64,000 nt of DNA from Olavius sp. associated proteobacterium Delta 1. Lineage in GTDB: Bacteria; Desulfobacterota; Desulfobacteria; Desulfobacterales; JAFDCJ01. The stretch covers positions 124,001 to 188,000 of the forward strand of contig CACVKW010000605.1 of NCBI GenBank assembly GCA_902749685.1, in the 5' to 3' direction. The notes below the pieces were generated by a model. That model was not told the origin of the DNA. It searched no databases and worked only from the letters and a program-made list of their open reading frames with translations. Position numbers and translations under genes: made by a program. The first letter of the stretch is position 1; each line of letters begins with the position of its first letter. Shown here in pieces: positions 25,711-34,640 of this stretch.

Positions 25711-25964
25711 AAAACAGATGACAGAGATCGGAATTCGGAAGTGGTAATGCGGAAGGCGGAATTATTTGGTTTCGGAATTCAAATTGCGGATTGTCGATCT
25801 CCTTCATAATCGGTCATTAAATCCAGAAACCGTCATTCCCTAAGAATCCTGCAAGGTGAAGGAGGGATACCTGGAAGCTATTTCCAGTACCCCTTCAACT
25901 TCTGTTTTTTATCCTCCAACTTCCGCATTCCGAATTCCCACTTCCAAATTCTGTCGTCTGTTTT
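25711..25964 (+). repeat. 254-bp imperfect palindrome, AATTCCGACTTCC type
   Basis: The left arm AAAACAGATGACAGAGATCG then GAATTCGGAAGTGG and TAATGCGGAAG is mirrored on the right by AACTTCCGCATTCCGAATTC, CCACTTCCAAATTCTG and TCGTCTGTTTT. The middle holds short unrelated sequence. The right arm ends a few bases before a strong promoter. A related left arm is seen at about 55940-56023. Confidence 0.6.
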
Positions 25965-25967
25965 AGA

Positions 25968-25996
25968 TTGACATTATTAGGACATCTACCTATAAA
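25968..25996 (+). promoter_or_regulatory. Sigma-70-type promoter of the acyl-CoA dehydrogenase gene
   Basis: TTGACA (25968-25973), a 17-base spacer, then TATAAA (25991-25996). The start codon lies 83 bases downstream of the -10 box. The XRE-cupin regulator gene downstream may share this transcript. Confidence 0.72.
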
Positions 25997-26078
25997 TTAC
26001 CAGACAAATATGATGCTCAAATAATTTTGAATTTTGCCTAATAAATTAATGCGTTAACCCTAATCATAAGGAGCAAGC

Positions 26079-27236
26079 ATGGATTATAGTCTTTCAACCG
26101 ATCATGAGATATTGCGGGATTCAGTTCGTAGTTTTGCTGAAAACGAGATCAAACCGGTTGCCAGAAAGTTGGACGAAAAAGAGGAGTTTTCATATGAAAC
26201 CATGCAGAAAATGGCTGAACTCGGTCTTTTCGGCGTTTTTGTAGCGGAAGAATACGGCGGACAGGCGATGGATTACCTGTCTTATATCATTGCCGTGGAA
26301 GAGATCGCCCGGGTGGATGGCTCCCATGCCGCCACCGTGGCTGCCGAAAACTCTTTAGGCATCGGACCGCTTTATTATTTCGGCAATGAAGACCAGAAGA
26401 AAAGGTATCTGCCCAAGCTCTGCAGTGGTGAAGCTCTCTGGGGATTCGGATTAACCGAGGCCAATGCCGGCTCGGACGCAGCCAACAGCGCGACAACCGC
26501 CGTGCTGGACGGTGACGAATGGGTGATTAACGGCAGCAAGATTTTTATCACCAATGCATCAACCGACATTTCGATTGGATCGACGGTCCTGGCTCGCACC
26601 GGTGTGCGGGATGATGGCCGCCCCGAGCTTTCCTGCATTATTGTTGAGGCCGGAACCCCCGGTTACACCGCCAAAGTAATGCACGATAAGATGATGTGGC
26701 GGGCGTCTAATACCAGTGAACTTTATTTTGAGGATTGTCGAGTCCCGAAAGAAAACCTTTTGGGTCCGCGCGGCAACGGGTTCCACCAGATGATGCAGAC
26801 GCTGGACGGGGGACGCCTGTCGATTGGGGCCATGGGATTGGGAGGTGCCCAGGGATGTTTTGACATGGCCATAAAGTACACCAATGAGCGCGAACAGTTT
26901 GGCAGGCCTATCGCAACCTTTCAAGCAAACGCTTTTAAACTGGCCGATATGGCAATGGAAATTGAGTGTGCCCGCCTTCTGCTATATAAAGCTTGCTGGC
27001 TCAGGGACAATAATCTGCCTTTTTCCAAGGAAGCTGCCATGGGCAAGCTCTATTGCTCGGAAGTCATGTACCGATGTGCCAACCACGCAGTTCAGCTCCA
27101 CGGAGGATATGGTCTGATGAAAGAGTATGACGTGGAGCGATTTTACCGGGATCAGAAGCTGCTGGACATCGGAGAGGGCACTTCCGAGGTTCAGCGGGTT
27201 GTAATTGCGAGGCATATAGGTGCCAAATGCCTGTAA
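26079..27236 (+). CDS. Acyl-CoA dehydrogenase
   Basis: A flavoprotein oxidising acyl-CoA to the 2-enoyl-CoA, with electrons passing to ETF. The family blocks are all present: LFGVFVAEEYGGQAMDYLSY, WGFGLTEANAGSDA, WVINGSKIFITNAS, the acyl-CoA dehydrogenase signature ANHAVQLHGGYGLMKEYDVE with RFYRD, and LDIGEGTSEVQR where the Glu before GTSE (about E366) occupies the usual catalytic-base position of short- and medium-chain enzymes. 385 residues is typical. AAGGAGC lies upstream of the ATG. It is followed 47 bases later by an XRE-cupin regulator that may control it. The chain-length or branched-chain substrate cannot be told from sequence by eye. Confidence 0.95.
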   Translation: MDYSLSTDHEILRDSVRSFAENEIKPVARKLDEKEEFSYETMQKMAELGLFGVFVAEEYGGQAMDYLSYIIAVEEIARVDGSHAATVAAENSLGIGPLYYFGNEDQKKRYLPKLCSGEALWGFGLTEANAGSDAANSATTAVLDGDEWVINGSKIFITNASTDISIGSTVLARTGVRDDGRPELSCIIVEAGTPGYTAKVMHDKMMWRASNTSELYFEDCRVPKENLLGPRGNGFHQMMQTLDGGRLSIGAMGLGGAQGCFDMAIKYTNEREQFGRPIATFQANAFKLADMAMEIECARLLLYKACWLRDNNLPFSKEAAMGKLYCSEVMYRCANHAVQLHGGYGLMKEYDVERFYRDQKLLDIGEGTSEVQRVVIARHIGAKCL

Positions 27237-27283
27237 CGAATTGAGTGAAACTCAATACGAAAATATAAATTAGAGGAGATAAA

Positions 27284-27922
27284 ATGGAAGACAAAAGCCG
27301 AAAGCCCTTTTTGGACATCGATTTTTTCGAGAACCTGACCGGAGAAATCCCGGCAGAGCCCCCAAAAGGCGTGGAAGACGTTGGCCAACGCATTCGAAAA
27401 TTAAGAGAAGAAAAAGGATTGGCCCTGGAGGAGTTATCCAGATTGACCGGTTTCGACGTAAAATTTTTATCCAGCCTTGAAAAAAATGAAGCCCAGCCCC
27501 AGCTTGGCACTGTGATCAAGCTATCCAAGGCACTGGACAGCGCCTTTGGACGACTGGTATCAGGCGTAGGAGACAAGCTCTATTCCATAACCAGAAAGAG
27601 TGAACGCCGAACCATTTCCCGCTCGACCTCCAAGACCGGTACAAAACAGGTTTATACCTACAAAAGCCTGGCGCCCGAAGTTAAGGGACGTCACATGGAG
27701 GCTTTAATCGTCCAGCTTGAAATGGATCCTGATAAAGAGATATCCGTGCATGATGGGGAAGAGTTCATTTTTGTGCTGGATGGAATCGTCGTGCTCGAGA
27801 TCGGTGACGATAAATTCGAGCTGGAACCGGGTGACAGCGTCTATTACCTGTCCACCACTCCCCATCATATTGCGGCCAAAAATGACAAGGCAACCATTTT
27901 GGCGGTATTGTACGAAGGTTGA
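27284..27922 (+). CDS. XRE family regulator with cupin sensor domain
   Basis: A 212-residue transcription factor. An N-terminal tail of about 30 residues precedes the HTH (VGQRIRKLREEKGLALEELS, then RLTGFDVKFLSSLEKNEAQP). A C-terminal cupin_2 barrel (from about residue 130) has VHDGEEFIFVLDGIVVLEIG, ELEPGDSVYYLSTTPHH and ILAVLYEG. The His/Glu positions of the cupin motif (VHDGEEF and PHHI) could bind metal or a small ligand. The architecture matches regulators that in sulfate reducers sit beside acyl-CoA ligase or dehydrogenase genes. GAGGAG lies upstream. Probably controls the acyl-CoA dehydrogenase just upstream. Confidence 0.92.
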   Translation: MEDKSRKPFLDIDFFENLTGEIPAEPPKGVEDVGQRIRKLREEKGLALEELSRLTGFDVKFLSSLEKNEAQPQLGTVIKLSKALDSAFGRLVSGVGDKLYSITRKSERRTISRSTSKTGTKQVYTYKSLAPEVKGRHMEALIVQLEMDPDKEISVHDGEEFIFVLDGIVVLEIGDDKFELEPGDSVYYLSTTPHHIAAKNDKATILAVLYEG

Positions 27923-28080
27923 CTTTCTTCCCCGGGGCAAAGATACTCAAGTTTTGTCTAAGGTTACAAGGCTAGTGTTGCGGCCAATGGATATTCTGAA
28001 AAATCGAGCAGGATCGGCCAACTATGGTTGAATATACAAAAGTTCAATCTGGTTTTGTAGATTACAGATGGGGTTTAATG

Positions 28081-28818
28081 CTAGGCTGCAACGTCAAACT
28101 CGCAGACCAGGGGGGTGTGATCTGAGAATTTGACCTGGGGGATCTCGAAATCGGTGATCTTGATCTCCGGACTGTGGAAGATATAGTCCAGCTGGCGACG
28201 CGGCGACCGGCTGGGGTGAGAGGGTTGTCCGTGGCTGTTGGCATTTTTTAAACCGGTGGCGGCGATGAACAACTGCAGTTCGCGATCTCCCCATAATACA
28301 TTGAAATCCCCGGCTATAATGAAAGGTTTTTTAATATCTTTTACCATACTGTATAGGTCTCGCAGCTGGTAGTGGCGATGGCGGAATTTGATCGACAGGT
28401 GTACCAGGAAAATCGATAAATCGGCCAGCTCCAGCTCGATGATCAGGCGTTTGACTCCATGGCGAAAATAATGAAACTTCTGGTTCATGATTTCCTGGTT
28501 GGTCAATATCGCATTGCCCTGCTTCTTCAGCAATGGCAGCTTCTGGGCCATGGACTTGGCGGGATATTTTGACTGATAAATATGATCGAGCTGCAGTTCC
28601 CAGGCGATACCTTCGGCCTGGTTGTTTTTCTGGGAGCGAAATGATCCACTGTCCACCTCGATCAATCCAATAATATCGGGATTCACCGATTTTATGAAAT
28701 CCAGAATATTCTTCATGTTTCCGTTGGTGCGTTTGAAATAGCCGCTGTATGGCACTGGCAGGTGAAATTGCCTCCCAATCCCGGCTGCATAGCGTATGTT
28801 ATATAAAAGTAAGCGCAT
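28081..28818 (-). CDS. Endonuclease/exonuclease/phosphatase family hydrolase
   Basis: A 245-residue EEP-fold metal-dependent phosphoesterase. It starts MRLLLYNIRYA, with the metal-binding Asn. The catalytic Glu is in IIGLIEVDSGSFR, the Asp/Asn pair in IIAGDFNVLWGDRE, and the final Asp-His in FSDHTPLVCEF. No signal peptide is evident. Substrates of this superfamily range from DNA to sphingomyelin and inositol phosphates, so the specific substrate is open. It stands between convergent and divergent neighbours without an operon. A 308-base gene-free stretch (28819-29126) follows on its upstream side, containing only short ATTCGATATTCGATATTT-like repeats. Confidence 0.88.
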   Translation of the reverse strand: MRLLLYNIRYAAGIGRQFHLPVPYSGYFKRTNGNMKNILDFIKSVNPDIIGLIEVDSGSFRSQKNNQAEGIAWELQLDHIYQSKYPAKSMAQKLPLLKKQGNAILTNQEIMNQKFHYFRHGVKRLIIELELADLSIFLVHLSIKFRHRHYQLRDLYSMVKDIKKPFIIAGDFNVLWGDRELQLFIAATGLKNANSHGQPSHPSRSPRRQLDYIFHSPEIKITDFEIPQVKFSDHTPLVCEFDVAA

Positions 28819-29126
28819 ATCTATTTTTATTCGCTGATCAAGGTATTTCAGGATGTTCTATTATAAACCTTTTCGCACCAAAGTAAAGACCAATAGTCAT
28901 CTTCCATTCCGAGCATCGCCCGGGATGGCTTGTATTTTTCCGCCAGAAGCGAATCGACATTCATTATTCGATATTCGATATTTATCCGCCTCGGGAGGAT
29001 TCGCTTTTCCAGAGTTTTTTTTTCGACCAGACCGGCCGTTTTTTTTTGGGCCGGCGGCCGGGCTGACACCAGAAACCTGAACCCTGCTAATCAACCTAAT
29101 CACCCATCTCATCCCTCCGGGGTGGA

Positions 29127-30791
29127 TCAAAGCCGGGCCATGCGGACCCGGGTCTTTGCTCTATCGAACTGAAGTCGCAGGTTCTGAATCGCGTTGCCGG
29201 ATTTGCCGGTCCTTGCCGGCTTTAACAAAACCACAGTCAGAATTGGAAGAATCAAGGTGATCATGGCGACGGTGATCATCAGAACCCCCAGTTCATCATA
29301 TCGGCTGCGCTCGATAATAAATACTTTGTTCAGGTATTTGGTGCCCAGATGACTGGCTGAAAGGGCCAGGTTGGTGAAGGCGGCCATCACGGCGAAATAG
29401 GTGGCCTTCTGGTTTTTAGGTGCTTCTTTGGCAATCCAGGCCAACATGGGAATCATGGCCACCTGACCCAACGGTGAATCCGCCATGGTATCGACCATTG
29501 CGATGGTCCTTGCGCCGAAGCCAAACGTGGCTTCGGTCCACTCGTGCAGGCCATAATACATGCTGATAAAAGGCATCATCATAATCGCACCATATACGGA
29601 CAGAAATACCACCAGATAAGGAATCGGCCGCCGTGTCATCCAGCCCCGCAGGGCAAACATGCCTGCAATGGCAAGCAGCGCGGCAAACTGACGCAAGGTA
29701 CCGAAAAAGGCCTCATCAAACCCCAGCACATCGATCTGCCACCAACCGGCGCCGGCACCGGCTGTGGGCATGGCCCGAAAAACAAAAATAATGACGGCCA
29801 AACCCATGATTTCACGGCGTTTGACAGGACTTAAATTCCGCAGGATTTGTCCCATCAACAGGGCGATAATTCCCAGAGAGCCGATAAAAATGATTTCCTC
29901 TTTCAGCGGCATAGCGGAAAGTCCAAAAATCAGGCTGAAAACAACAAACGCGGCGCTGCCGGCCAAAATATACCAGTTTACTTTCAGCTTTTGCTGCCGG
30001 GGCGGTGACATCTGGCGGATTGGTTCCGGGGAAATATTCTGCCGCACAAGCCTTTTTTTACGGCGCGATTTGATCCAAGCACCCAGCAACACCCCCATGA
30101 TGGAAATCAATGGAATTACCAGTGATATCCAATACATCGTTACATACGAAAGCACCGTTGCCAACCACCCGCCAACACCGGCCACCATAGCCCCGCCGGC
30201 AACAATGGCAATACGGCCCAGGGTTTGCATGGTCACATGCATCGTTTGCAGTTTCTTTTCTTCAATCAGGATCCCGTCTTCGTTATGGGACGGCACCGCT
30301 TCGACTGTCATGGCATCGGCCACCACATCCTGCAGCACGAAACCAACAGGGGCAAGCATCACGGATATGACGTACCAGGCTTCAACGGCAATGATGTTTG
30401 CCATCCAGCCGGCGTGACCGGTCAGGCCCACCATAATCAGAAGACTGGCAGACATCAATGCCGCTCCCAGGTAAACGAACATGGATTTCCAGCGCCAGAA
30501 CAGATCCACCAGGTGTCCCAGCGGCATTTTCAGTGCCCAGGGTAACCCGGCCCAGAAACCTAGACTAGCCAGAAATGCAGCTGTCAGGCCGAGTTGCTCC
30601 TTGACGAAAAAGGATTCAATTATTCCAGTAAAGCCCGAGACACCGGCGGCGAAATATACCATCAACGGAGGCAGGTAGCTCCAACGCATTTCCCGGAACA
30701 GGCCGAGAAGATCATTATTAATCCAATTCCAGAGCCTGGAACCGGACCGGGCAGTTAATGTCAATATTTCTGGCTGTCTGATTTCCATCAA
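29127..30791 (-). CDS. BT1/folate-biopterin-type MFS transporter
   Basis: A 554-residue polytopic protein with about 12 membrane helices and a central cytoplasmic loop rich in Lys and Arg (AWIKSRRKKRLVRQNI). Features resembling the BT1/FBT family within the MFS are YFAAGVSGFTGIIESFFVKE at the start, FVLQDVVADAMTVEAVP in the first half, and in the second half RAMPTAGAGAGWWQIDVLGF and MLAWIAKEAPKNQKATYFAV with ALSASHLGTKYLN. Characterised BT1 members move folates and pterins, but bacterial members are little studied, so the substrate is unknown. No partner genes are adjacent. A plain MFS annotation would also be defensible. Confidence 0.75.
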   Translation of the reverse strand: MMEIRQPEILTLTARSGSRLWNWINNDLLGLFREMRWSYLPPLMVYFAAGVSGFTGIIESFFVKEQLGLTAAFLASLGFWAGLPWALKMPLGHLVDLFWRWKSMFVYLGAALMSASLLIMVGLTGHAGWMANIIAVEAWYVISVMLAPVGFVLQDVVADAMTVEAVPSHNEDGILIEEKKLQTMHVTMQTLGRIAIVAGGAMVAGVGGWLATVLSYVTMYWISLVIPLISIMGVLLGAWIKSRRKKRLVRQNISPEPIRQMSPPRQQKLKVNWYILAGSAAFVVFSLIFGLSAMPLKEEIIFIGSLGIIALLMGQILRNLSPVKRREIMGLAVIIFVFRAMPTAGAGAGWWQIDVLGFDEAFFGTLRQFAALLAIAGMFALRGWMTRRPIPYLVVFLSVYGAIMMMPFISMYYGLHEWTEATFGFGARTIAMVDTMADSPLGQVAMIPMLAWIAKEAPKNQKATYFAVMAAFTNLALSASHLGTKYLNKVFIIERSRYDELGVLMITVAMITLILPILTVVLLKPARTGKSGNAIQNLRLQFDRAKTRVRMARL

Positions 30792-30870
30792 TCGAAACCG
30801 TGCGGCTACAATGTCAAATAGTTAACGTTAATTGGAACATGCAATTATGATACCATGTAATAATCCACTT

Positions 30871-30907
30871 AACCGGAGCAAATCCGATAGTCAGGTTTGC
30901 TCCGGTT
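30871..30907 (-). terminator. Hairpin downstream of htrA
   Basis: AACCGGAGCAAA (30871-30882) pairs perfectly with TTTGCTCCGGTT (30896-30907) around a 13-base loop, 14 bases after the htrA stop codon. A poly-U run is missing on either strand, so it may be a Rho-dependent or mRNA-stabilising structure rather than a classical terminator. The divergent-side transporter gene starts at 30791. Confidence 0.65.
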
Positions 30908-30920
30908 CGGGTGGCGCAGG

Positions 30921-32357
30921 CTATGCCAGACGAATCACCATCAAGCCAGCATTCATGCGTTGGACGAGCAGGCTGATGCCGTCACCGTCCTTATATTGAT
31001 CGAGTAAGCTCTTGAAATCTTTGACCGAGTCGACATTTTTACGATTGACTTCGATGATAAGGTCACCTTGCTTGACGCCGGCTGCATCGGCCTTGCTATT
31101 GGGCGCAACGCCGACAACGATGACACCCGCAGTTTCTTTAATGTTAAGACGACGGGCAATTTCAGGTGTTAATTCCGTTACCTCAAAGCCGTATTCGCTA
31201 TCTTTCTGCTCGTGTTGATTCTGCGAAGCAGCAGCCATCGTCAAGGGTCGCTTGCCGATTTTAACATGAAGCGTCTTGTGTTTGCCATCACGCAGAATCG
31301 TCACATTGGCGGTATCGCCGACAACCAGGTTGGCGGCCAGGTTCGTTAGATCACGACTGGTATTTATTCTTTTGCCGTTGACGATCGTGATGATATCCTT
31401 TGGTTTAACCCCGCCCTTGTCCGCGGGATCACCGGGGACGACATCGACAACCATCACACCGCTTTTGCCATCGACTCCATAATACTGCGCCAGGTCGCCT
31501 TTTAGATCTTGAATGGTTACACCGAGCCAGCCGCGGGTCACCTCGCCGTCGGATTTCAACTGGGAGACGATGCCTTTGACCTGGTCAACCGGTATGGCAA
31601 AACCAATGCCCTGACCACCGGCAATGATCATGGTGTTGATACCAACGACTTCACCTTGCATGTTGATCAGGGGACCACCACTGTTGCCCGGGTTGATGGA
31701 AGCATCGGTCTGAATGAAATCGTCATAGGGCCCGGAACCGATGACCCGGCCCTTGGCACTGACGATTCCCGCTGTTACGGTATACTCCAATCCAAAGGGA
31801 CTTCCAATGGCTGCCACCCACTCACCCACCCGCAAATCAGCGGAGCTTCCCAACTGAACGGTAGGCAAACTTTTCTTCGGATCGACCTTTATCAGCGCGA
31901 TATCGGTCACGGGATCAAGCCCGACAACTACGGCATCATACTGGGTTTCATCTTTGAGGACGACCTTGATTTCGTCGGCGCCCTCCACCACATGGTTGTT
32001 GGTGACAATGTAGCCGGATTTTTCAATAATAAAACCCGAACCCTGCCCCGGCTGTTTAAACTCCGGTTGGCGCTGTTCGCCGAAATGACGGCCGAAAAAA
32101 TCTTTGAACTGTTTATTGCCGCCGAAGGGGTTTTGACCGGAAGAACCAGATGACCGTCCGCTTGCCTTGACAGTTTTTTCCACCTTAATGTGAACCACTG
32201 CCGGACTGACCGTATCGGCCAGATCGCTGAAATTTTGCGGAATCATCCGGACTGGCGCATTTTTGGCTGCTTCTGCCCTCGGAAATCCGGCGCCGAGCAT
32301 CAGCCCGACCGCCACCATCACCAGCAAGAACTTTGTAAATTTAGATGCTTGTCTCAT
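30921..32357 (-). CDS. degQ: HtrA/DegP-like periplasmic serine protease
   Basis: A 478-residue Do-family protease for misfolded envelope proteins. A signal peptide covers residues 1-30 (FLLVMVAVGLMLGAGFPRAEA). The trypsin-like domain has the triad His122 (VTNNHVV), Asp152 (DPVTDIALIKV) and Ser226 (NPGNSGGPL). A flexible, Gln/Gly-rich loop (about 68-105) matches the LA loop. Two PDZ domains follow, the first around GWLGVTIQDLKGDLAQYYGV, the second around GFEVTELTPEIARRLNIKET, ending YKDGDGISLLVQRM. A strong AAGGAGG site precedes the ATG. The gene appears monocistronic, with a hairpin at its end. The symbol is uncertain between degP, degQ and mucD. Confidence 0.95.
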   Translation of the reverse strand: MRQASKFTKFLLVMVAVGLMLGAGFPRAEAAKNAPVRMIPQNFSDLADTVSPAVVHIKVEKTVKASGRSSGSSGQNPFGGNKQFKDFFGRHFGEQRQPEFKQPGQGSGFIIEKSGYIVTNNHVVEGADEIKVVLKDETQYDAVVVGLDPVTDIALIKVDPKKSLPTVQLGSSADLRVGEWVAAIGSPFGLEYTVTAGIVSAKGRVIGSGPYDDFIQTDASINPGNSGGPLINMQGEVVGINTMIIAGGQGIGFAIPVDQVKGIVSQLKSDGEVTRGWLGVTIQDLKGDLAQYYGVDGKSGVMVVDVVPGDPADKGGVKPKDIITIVNGKRINTSRDLTNLAANLVVGDTANVTILRDGKHKTLHVKIGKRPLTMAAASQNQHEQKDSEYGFEVTELTPEIARRLNIKETAGVIVVGVAPNSKADAAGVKQGDLIIEVNRKNVDSVKDFKSLLDQYKDGDGISLLVQRMNAGLMVIRLA

Positions 32358-32592
32358 TTAAGTTTCCTCCTTGTTTTTTTTATTGCCGGAACAGGCCTTT
32401 CTTTAATTGCAATATAACCTGTAAAGTTAACGCAAATATGACGCAAAGATGACCAAAATGTTATCTTCTAAAAAATAATCGGCCCTGGGAATTCGAATTT
32501 GATTTTTACTATTAGGATTTTATGAGAGTGGTTATAATCTGATCATTGTTTTTAGTATATAGGCGAGGAAAGTAAAATTGACAGGATTCCTT

Positions 32593-32645
32593 AAATATTC
32601 AATATTCAATATTCAATATTCAATATTCAATTTTCATTATTCATT
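32593..32645 (+). repeat. ATTCAAT tandem repeat (7-bp unit)
   Basis: ATTCAAT is repeated about five times without interruption, then decays to TTTTCATTATTCATTT. It lies just before the stop codon of a lipoprotein gene (32655), in the 297-base gap behind the htrA start. A related AT-rich series occurs at 28961-28984. The remainder of the gap 32358-32592 shows no clear promoter. Confidence 0.7.
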
Positions 32646-32654
32646 TGAAAGGCA

Positions 32655-33065
32655 CTACCAGTCTCGGCCAAAACTGGAGTCCTGCGAGTCCATCTGCTGT
32701 TGCTTATTTCTGACAGCATCCCGGCGATCTTCGTCGGCAAGCTGTTTGGCATGGGTAAGTTTCTGATACTTTTCGTACGCTTCCTCATCGCCCGCATAGG
32801 CGCATTTACAATTTTCGGCATCCGCATAAATATAAACTATCTTGTCGCCGTCCTCGTGGGGGACGATTTCGCGTTGGGGAAGCTTCTTCAATTCGGCCAG
32901 TTTTTCCGCTGTGTCGGCTACTCCCATCTTAAATCCGGAGGCCCTCAGCAGTTTTTCCATATCTACCCTTTTGCTATCCCTCGTCGTGGCACACGCGATA
33001 ATTGATAGGGTAACAATTAGGGCAAACATGGACATGGATGTTTTTTGGCTAATATTTTTTTGCAT
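32655..33065 (-). CDS. Small lipoprotein, function unknown
   Basis: A 136-residue protein with a lipoprotein signal ending LIVTLSIIACATTRDSKR, where the Cys after SIIA would be lipidated. The mature part is charged and helical: VDMEKLLRASGFKMGVADTA, EKLAELKKLPQREIVPHEDG, then KIVYIYADAENCKCAYAGDE containing a CKC pair, and a long polar tail. The LRASGFKMxxADTxEKLAxLxxLPQ segment looks like small exported proteins found in many Gram-negative genomes, but their function is not established. The gene starts 13 bases after the stop of the nucleotidyltransferase-like gene, so cotranscription is likely. Confidence 0.72.
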   Translation of the reverse strand: MQKNISQKTSMSMFALIVTLSIIACATTRDSKRVDMEKLLRASGFKMGVADTAEKLAELKKLPQREIVPHEDGDKIVYIYADAENCKCAYAGDEEAYEKYQKLTHAKQLADEDRRDAVRNKQQQMDSQDSSFGRDW

Positions 33066-33078
33066 TTCGACTCCGTAT

Positions 33079-34065
33079 TTAGACCGGTCCTTTGTTTTCG
33101 GATTTTAGCATTTCGCTGATCATGCGATATTCCAGATCAGTGCCGTCATAGTCATAGGTCGCTTCTTCGCCTTGCATCGGAATAAGTTTGAACCGACCGC
33201 CAAAGTGGGCGGAACCGATGTTATCCACTTCGACGACACTTAAATCCTTTCTTAGAAAATACTTGGAATACACATTGGGATATCCCAGCCCGCGCGTAGT
33301 TTTGAACAGCTTTATCTGGATATTGGGGTTCAGACACTTGCGGAGGCTGTAGGCTGTGTTAGCCGTATTCACATCAAACCGGTGCGGGTTGGCTGATATC
33401 AACGAGGAGAGCCTGAAACCTTGACGGCCGTGGTCGTCTTTGGGGCCGGGCAGCTGATACTGTGAATCGTTATAAAGCCGCAGGGGCAATCTGCCGAGTT
33501 TATCTTTTCTTTCATCAATTAGTATCGCCGGCACAAGAATATCGGTTATCTCCAGATTATCTTGAACCACTTTAAGGAACCGATTGACAAATTTATTAGT
33601 TGTCAGCGGTGAATCCGAGGCGACAAATAGCGCTTGTCGCTTTTCCTGGCAGGCTTTACAGGCCGCATACCCTTTGATGAAGTTTCCGGCGATGGAGTTG
33701 TATTTTACTTTCCTGGGTTTTATTTTAAATTGACGGATAACATCGCCGGGAATTTTCGAGTTCTGGTTCACAATGCGGCAGGGCTTTTCGAATTTTTTAA
33801 TATATTTGCCCAATCTTTGTTCAAGCAGCATTTGATGACCCACAATCACAATTTCATCAATGAGATCGTTTTTGTAAAGCCTTTCAAGGGTGTATTGAAT
33901 CAGGGGTTTGCTCATCTCCCTGCCGTTTTGCACGGACTTAAACTCACGCAACGGCTTGTAGCCGGCCTCGATAAATTTTTCACCATAGTGATCGGCTACA
34001 ATTCGGCTGTACCGCTTGACCTCGCGCCTGTTGTTATATCCTGCCAATACAACTGCACTAACCAT
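33079..34065 (-). CDS. Nucleotidyltransferase-like (MobA/GT-A fold) protein
   Basis: About 328 residues with a Rossmann-type nucleotide-binding N-terminus MVSAVVLAGYNNRREVKRYS. This resembles the LAGGxGxR loop of sugar-nucleotide and MobA-type transferases, but the second Gly and the usual GTR are replaced. Supporting blocks are SKPLIQYTLERLYKNDLIDE then IVIVGHQ (substrate domain following the Rossmann strand), and ALFVASDSPLTTNKFVNRFL, where ASDSPL matches the DxPL metal/substrate motif. The second half (GRLPLRLYNDSQYQLPGPKD onward) has no recognised family. The start is set at the ATG 34065; a TTG three codons earlier is possible. It is followed closely by a lipoprotein gene. The substrate is unknown. 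Confidence 0.7.
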   Translation of the reverse strand: MVSAVVLAGYNNRREVKRYSRIVADHYGEKFIEAGYKPLREFKSVQNGREMSKPLIQYTLERLYKNDLIDEIVIVGHQMLLEQRLGKYIKKFEKPCRIVNQNSKIPGDVIRQFKIKPRKVKYNSIAGNFIKGYAACKACQEKRQALFVASDSPLTTNKFVNRFLKVVQDNLEITDILVPAILIDERKDKLGRLPLRLYNDSQYQLPGPKDDHGRQGFRLSSLISANPHRFDVNTANTAYSLRKCLNPNIQIKLFKTTRGLGYPNVYSKYFLRKDLSVVEVDNIGSAHFGGRFKLIPMQGEEATYDYDGTDLEYRMISEMLKSENKGPV

Positions 34066-34209
34066 TTTTACCAATGCCTAAAATGTCTAAAGTGAAGGTA
34101 TTCTGTCTACAGTAAATGATAGAATTCCATGATTAACCGCGCATAGCATATATATACTATTGATTTGATGATATAAGTTTGATCCTGAAAAATCAAGATT
34201 GACTCTCAT

Positions 34210-34307
34210 TAATTAATTCGCCCTTAAAAATAGAAAATTTAGGGTTGAAAATTGTTCTTTGGTTACTGGAAAAAAAATTGCTTGACCGAAGGTCCGGCGT
34301 ATTAATT
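34210..34307 (+). repeat. Palindromic intergenic element, copy C
   Basis: The left end TAATTAATTCGCC (34210-34222) and right end GGCGTATTAATT (34296-34307) are inverted with one mismatch in the core. Length 98 bp, equal to copy A. The right interior TTGCTTGACCGAAGGTCCGG resembles copy A and copy D. It lies between divergent genes, 145 bases from the nucleotidyltransferase start and in direct orientation with copy D. Confidence 0.8.
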
Positions 34308-34532
34308 CTTTATTTCATATCAGTTACCACTATATAAAGAAAGCTTTTCGGAAATAAGAAATTGAAATTTCAATTTATTTTTGGATCTTTCGAAGAACAG
34401 TTCAGTTTTCATATGCCATAGTGAGTTATCATTTTTAGAATTGAGCGAAAAATCAGGTTATAAAGTCCCTGTGTCCAAAAAATACAGCCGGGTGATCTTG
34501 AAAAGCGACCTATTCGGTCATAGCTTTAACGC

Positions 34533-34628
34533 TGGTTACTCCGCCCTGCAAATAGGAAATTGAGGGTGGTAAAATTTGCTTCGTGTACTTAAGAAAGTTG
34601 TTTGGTTGACGCTCTGGCGGATTAATTA
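34533..34628 (+). repeat. Palindromic intergenic element, copy D, fused to the M16 gene ribosome-binding site
   Basis: The left end is worn (GGTTACTCCGCC); the right end GGCGGATTAATTA is intact at 34616-34628. It is followed immediately by GGAG, giving TTAGGAG as the Shine-Dalgarno sequence of the peptidase gene that starts at 34641. The interior AAGAAAGTTGTTTGGTTGAC is shared with copy B. The segment 34308-34532 between copies C and D holds no recognised gene. Confidence 0.8.
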
Positions 34629-34640
34629 GGAGATTTATTC

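Noticed and set aside
34381..34563. 60-codon ORF between repeat copies C and D
   Set aside because: It runs into repeat copy D and lacks a ribosome-binding site.
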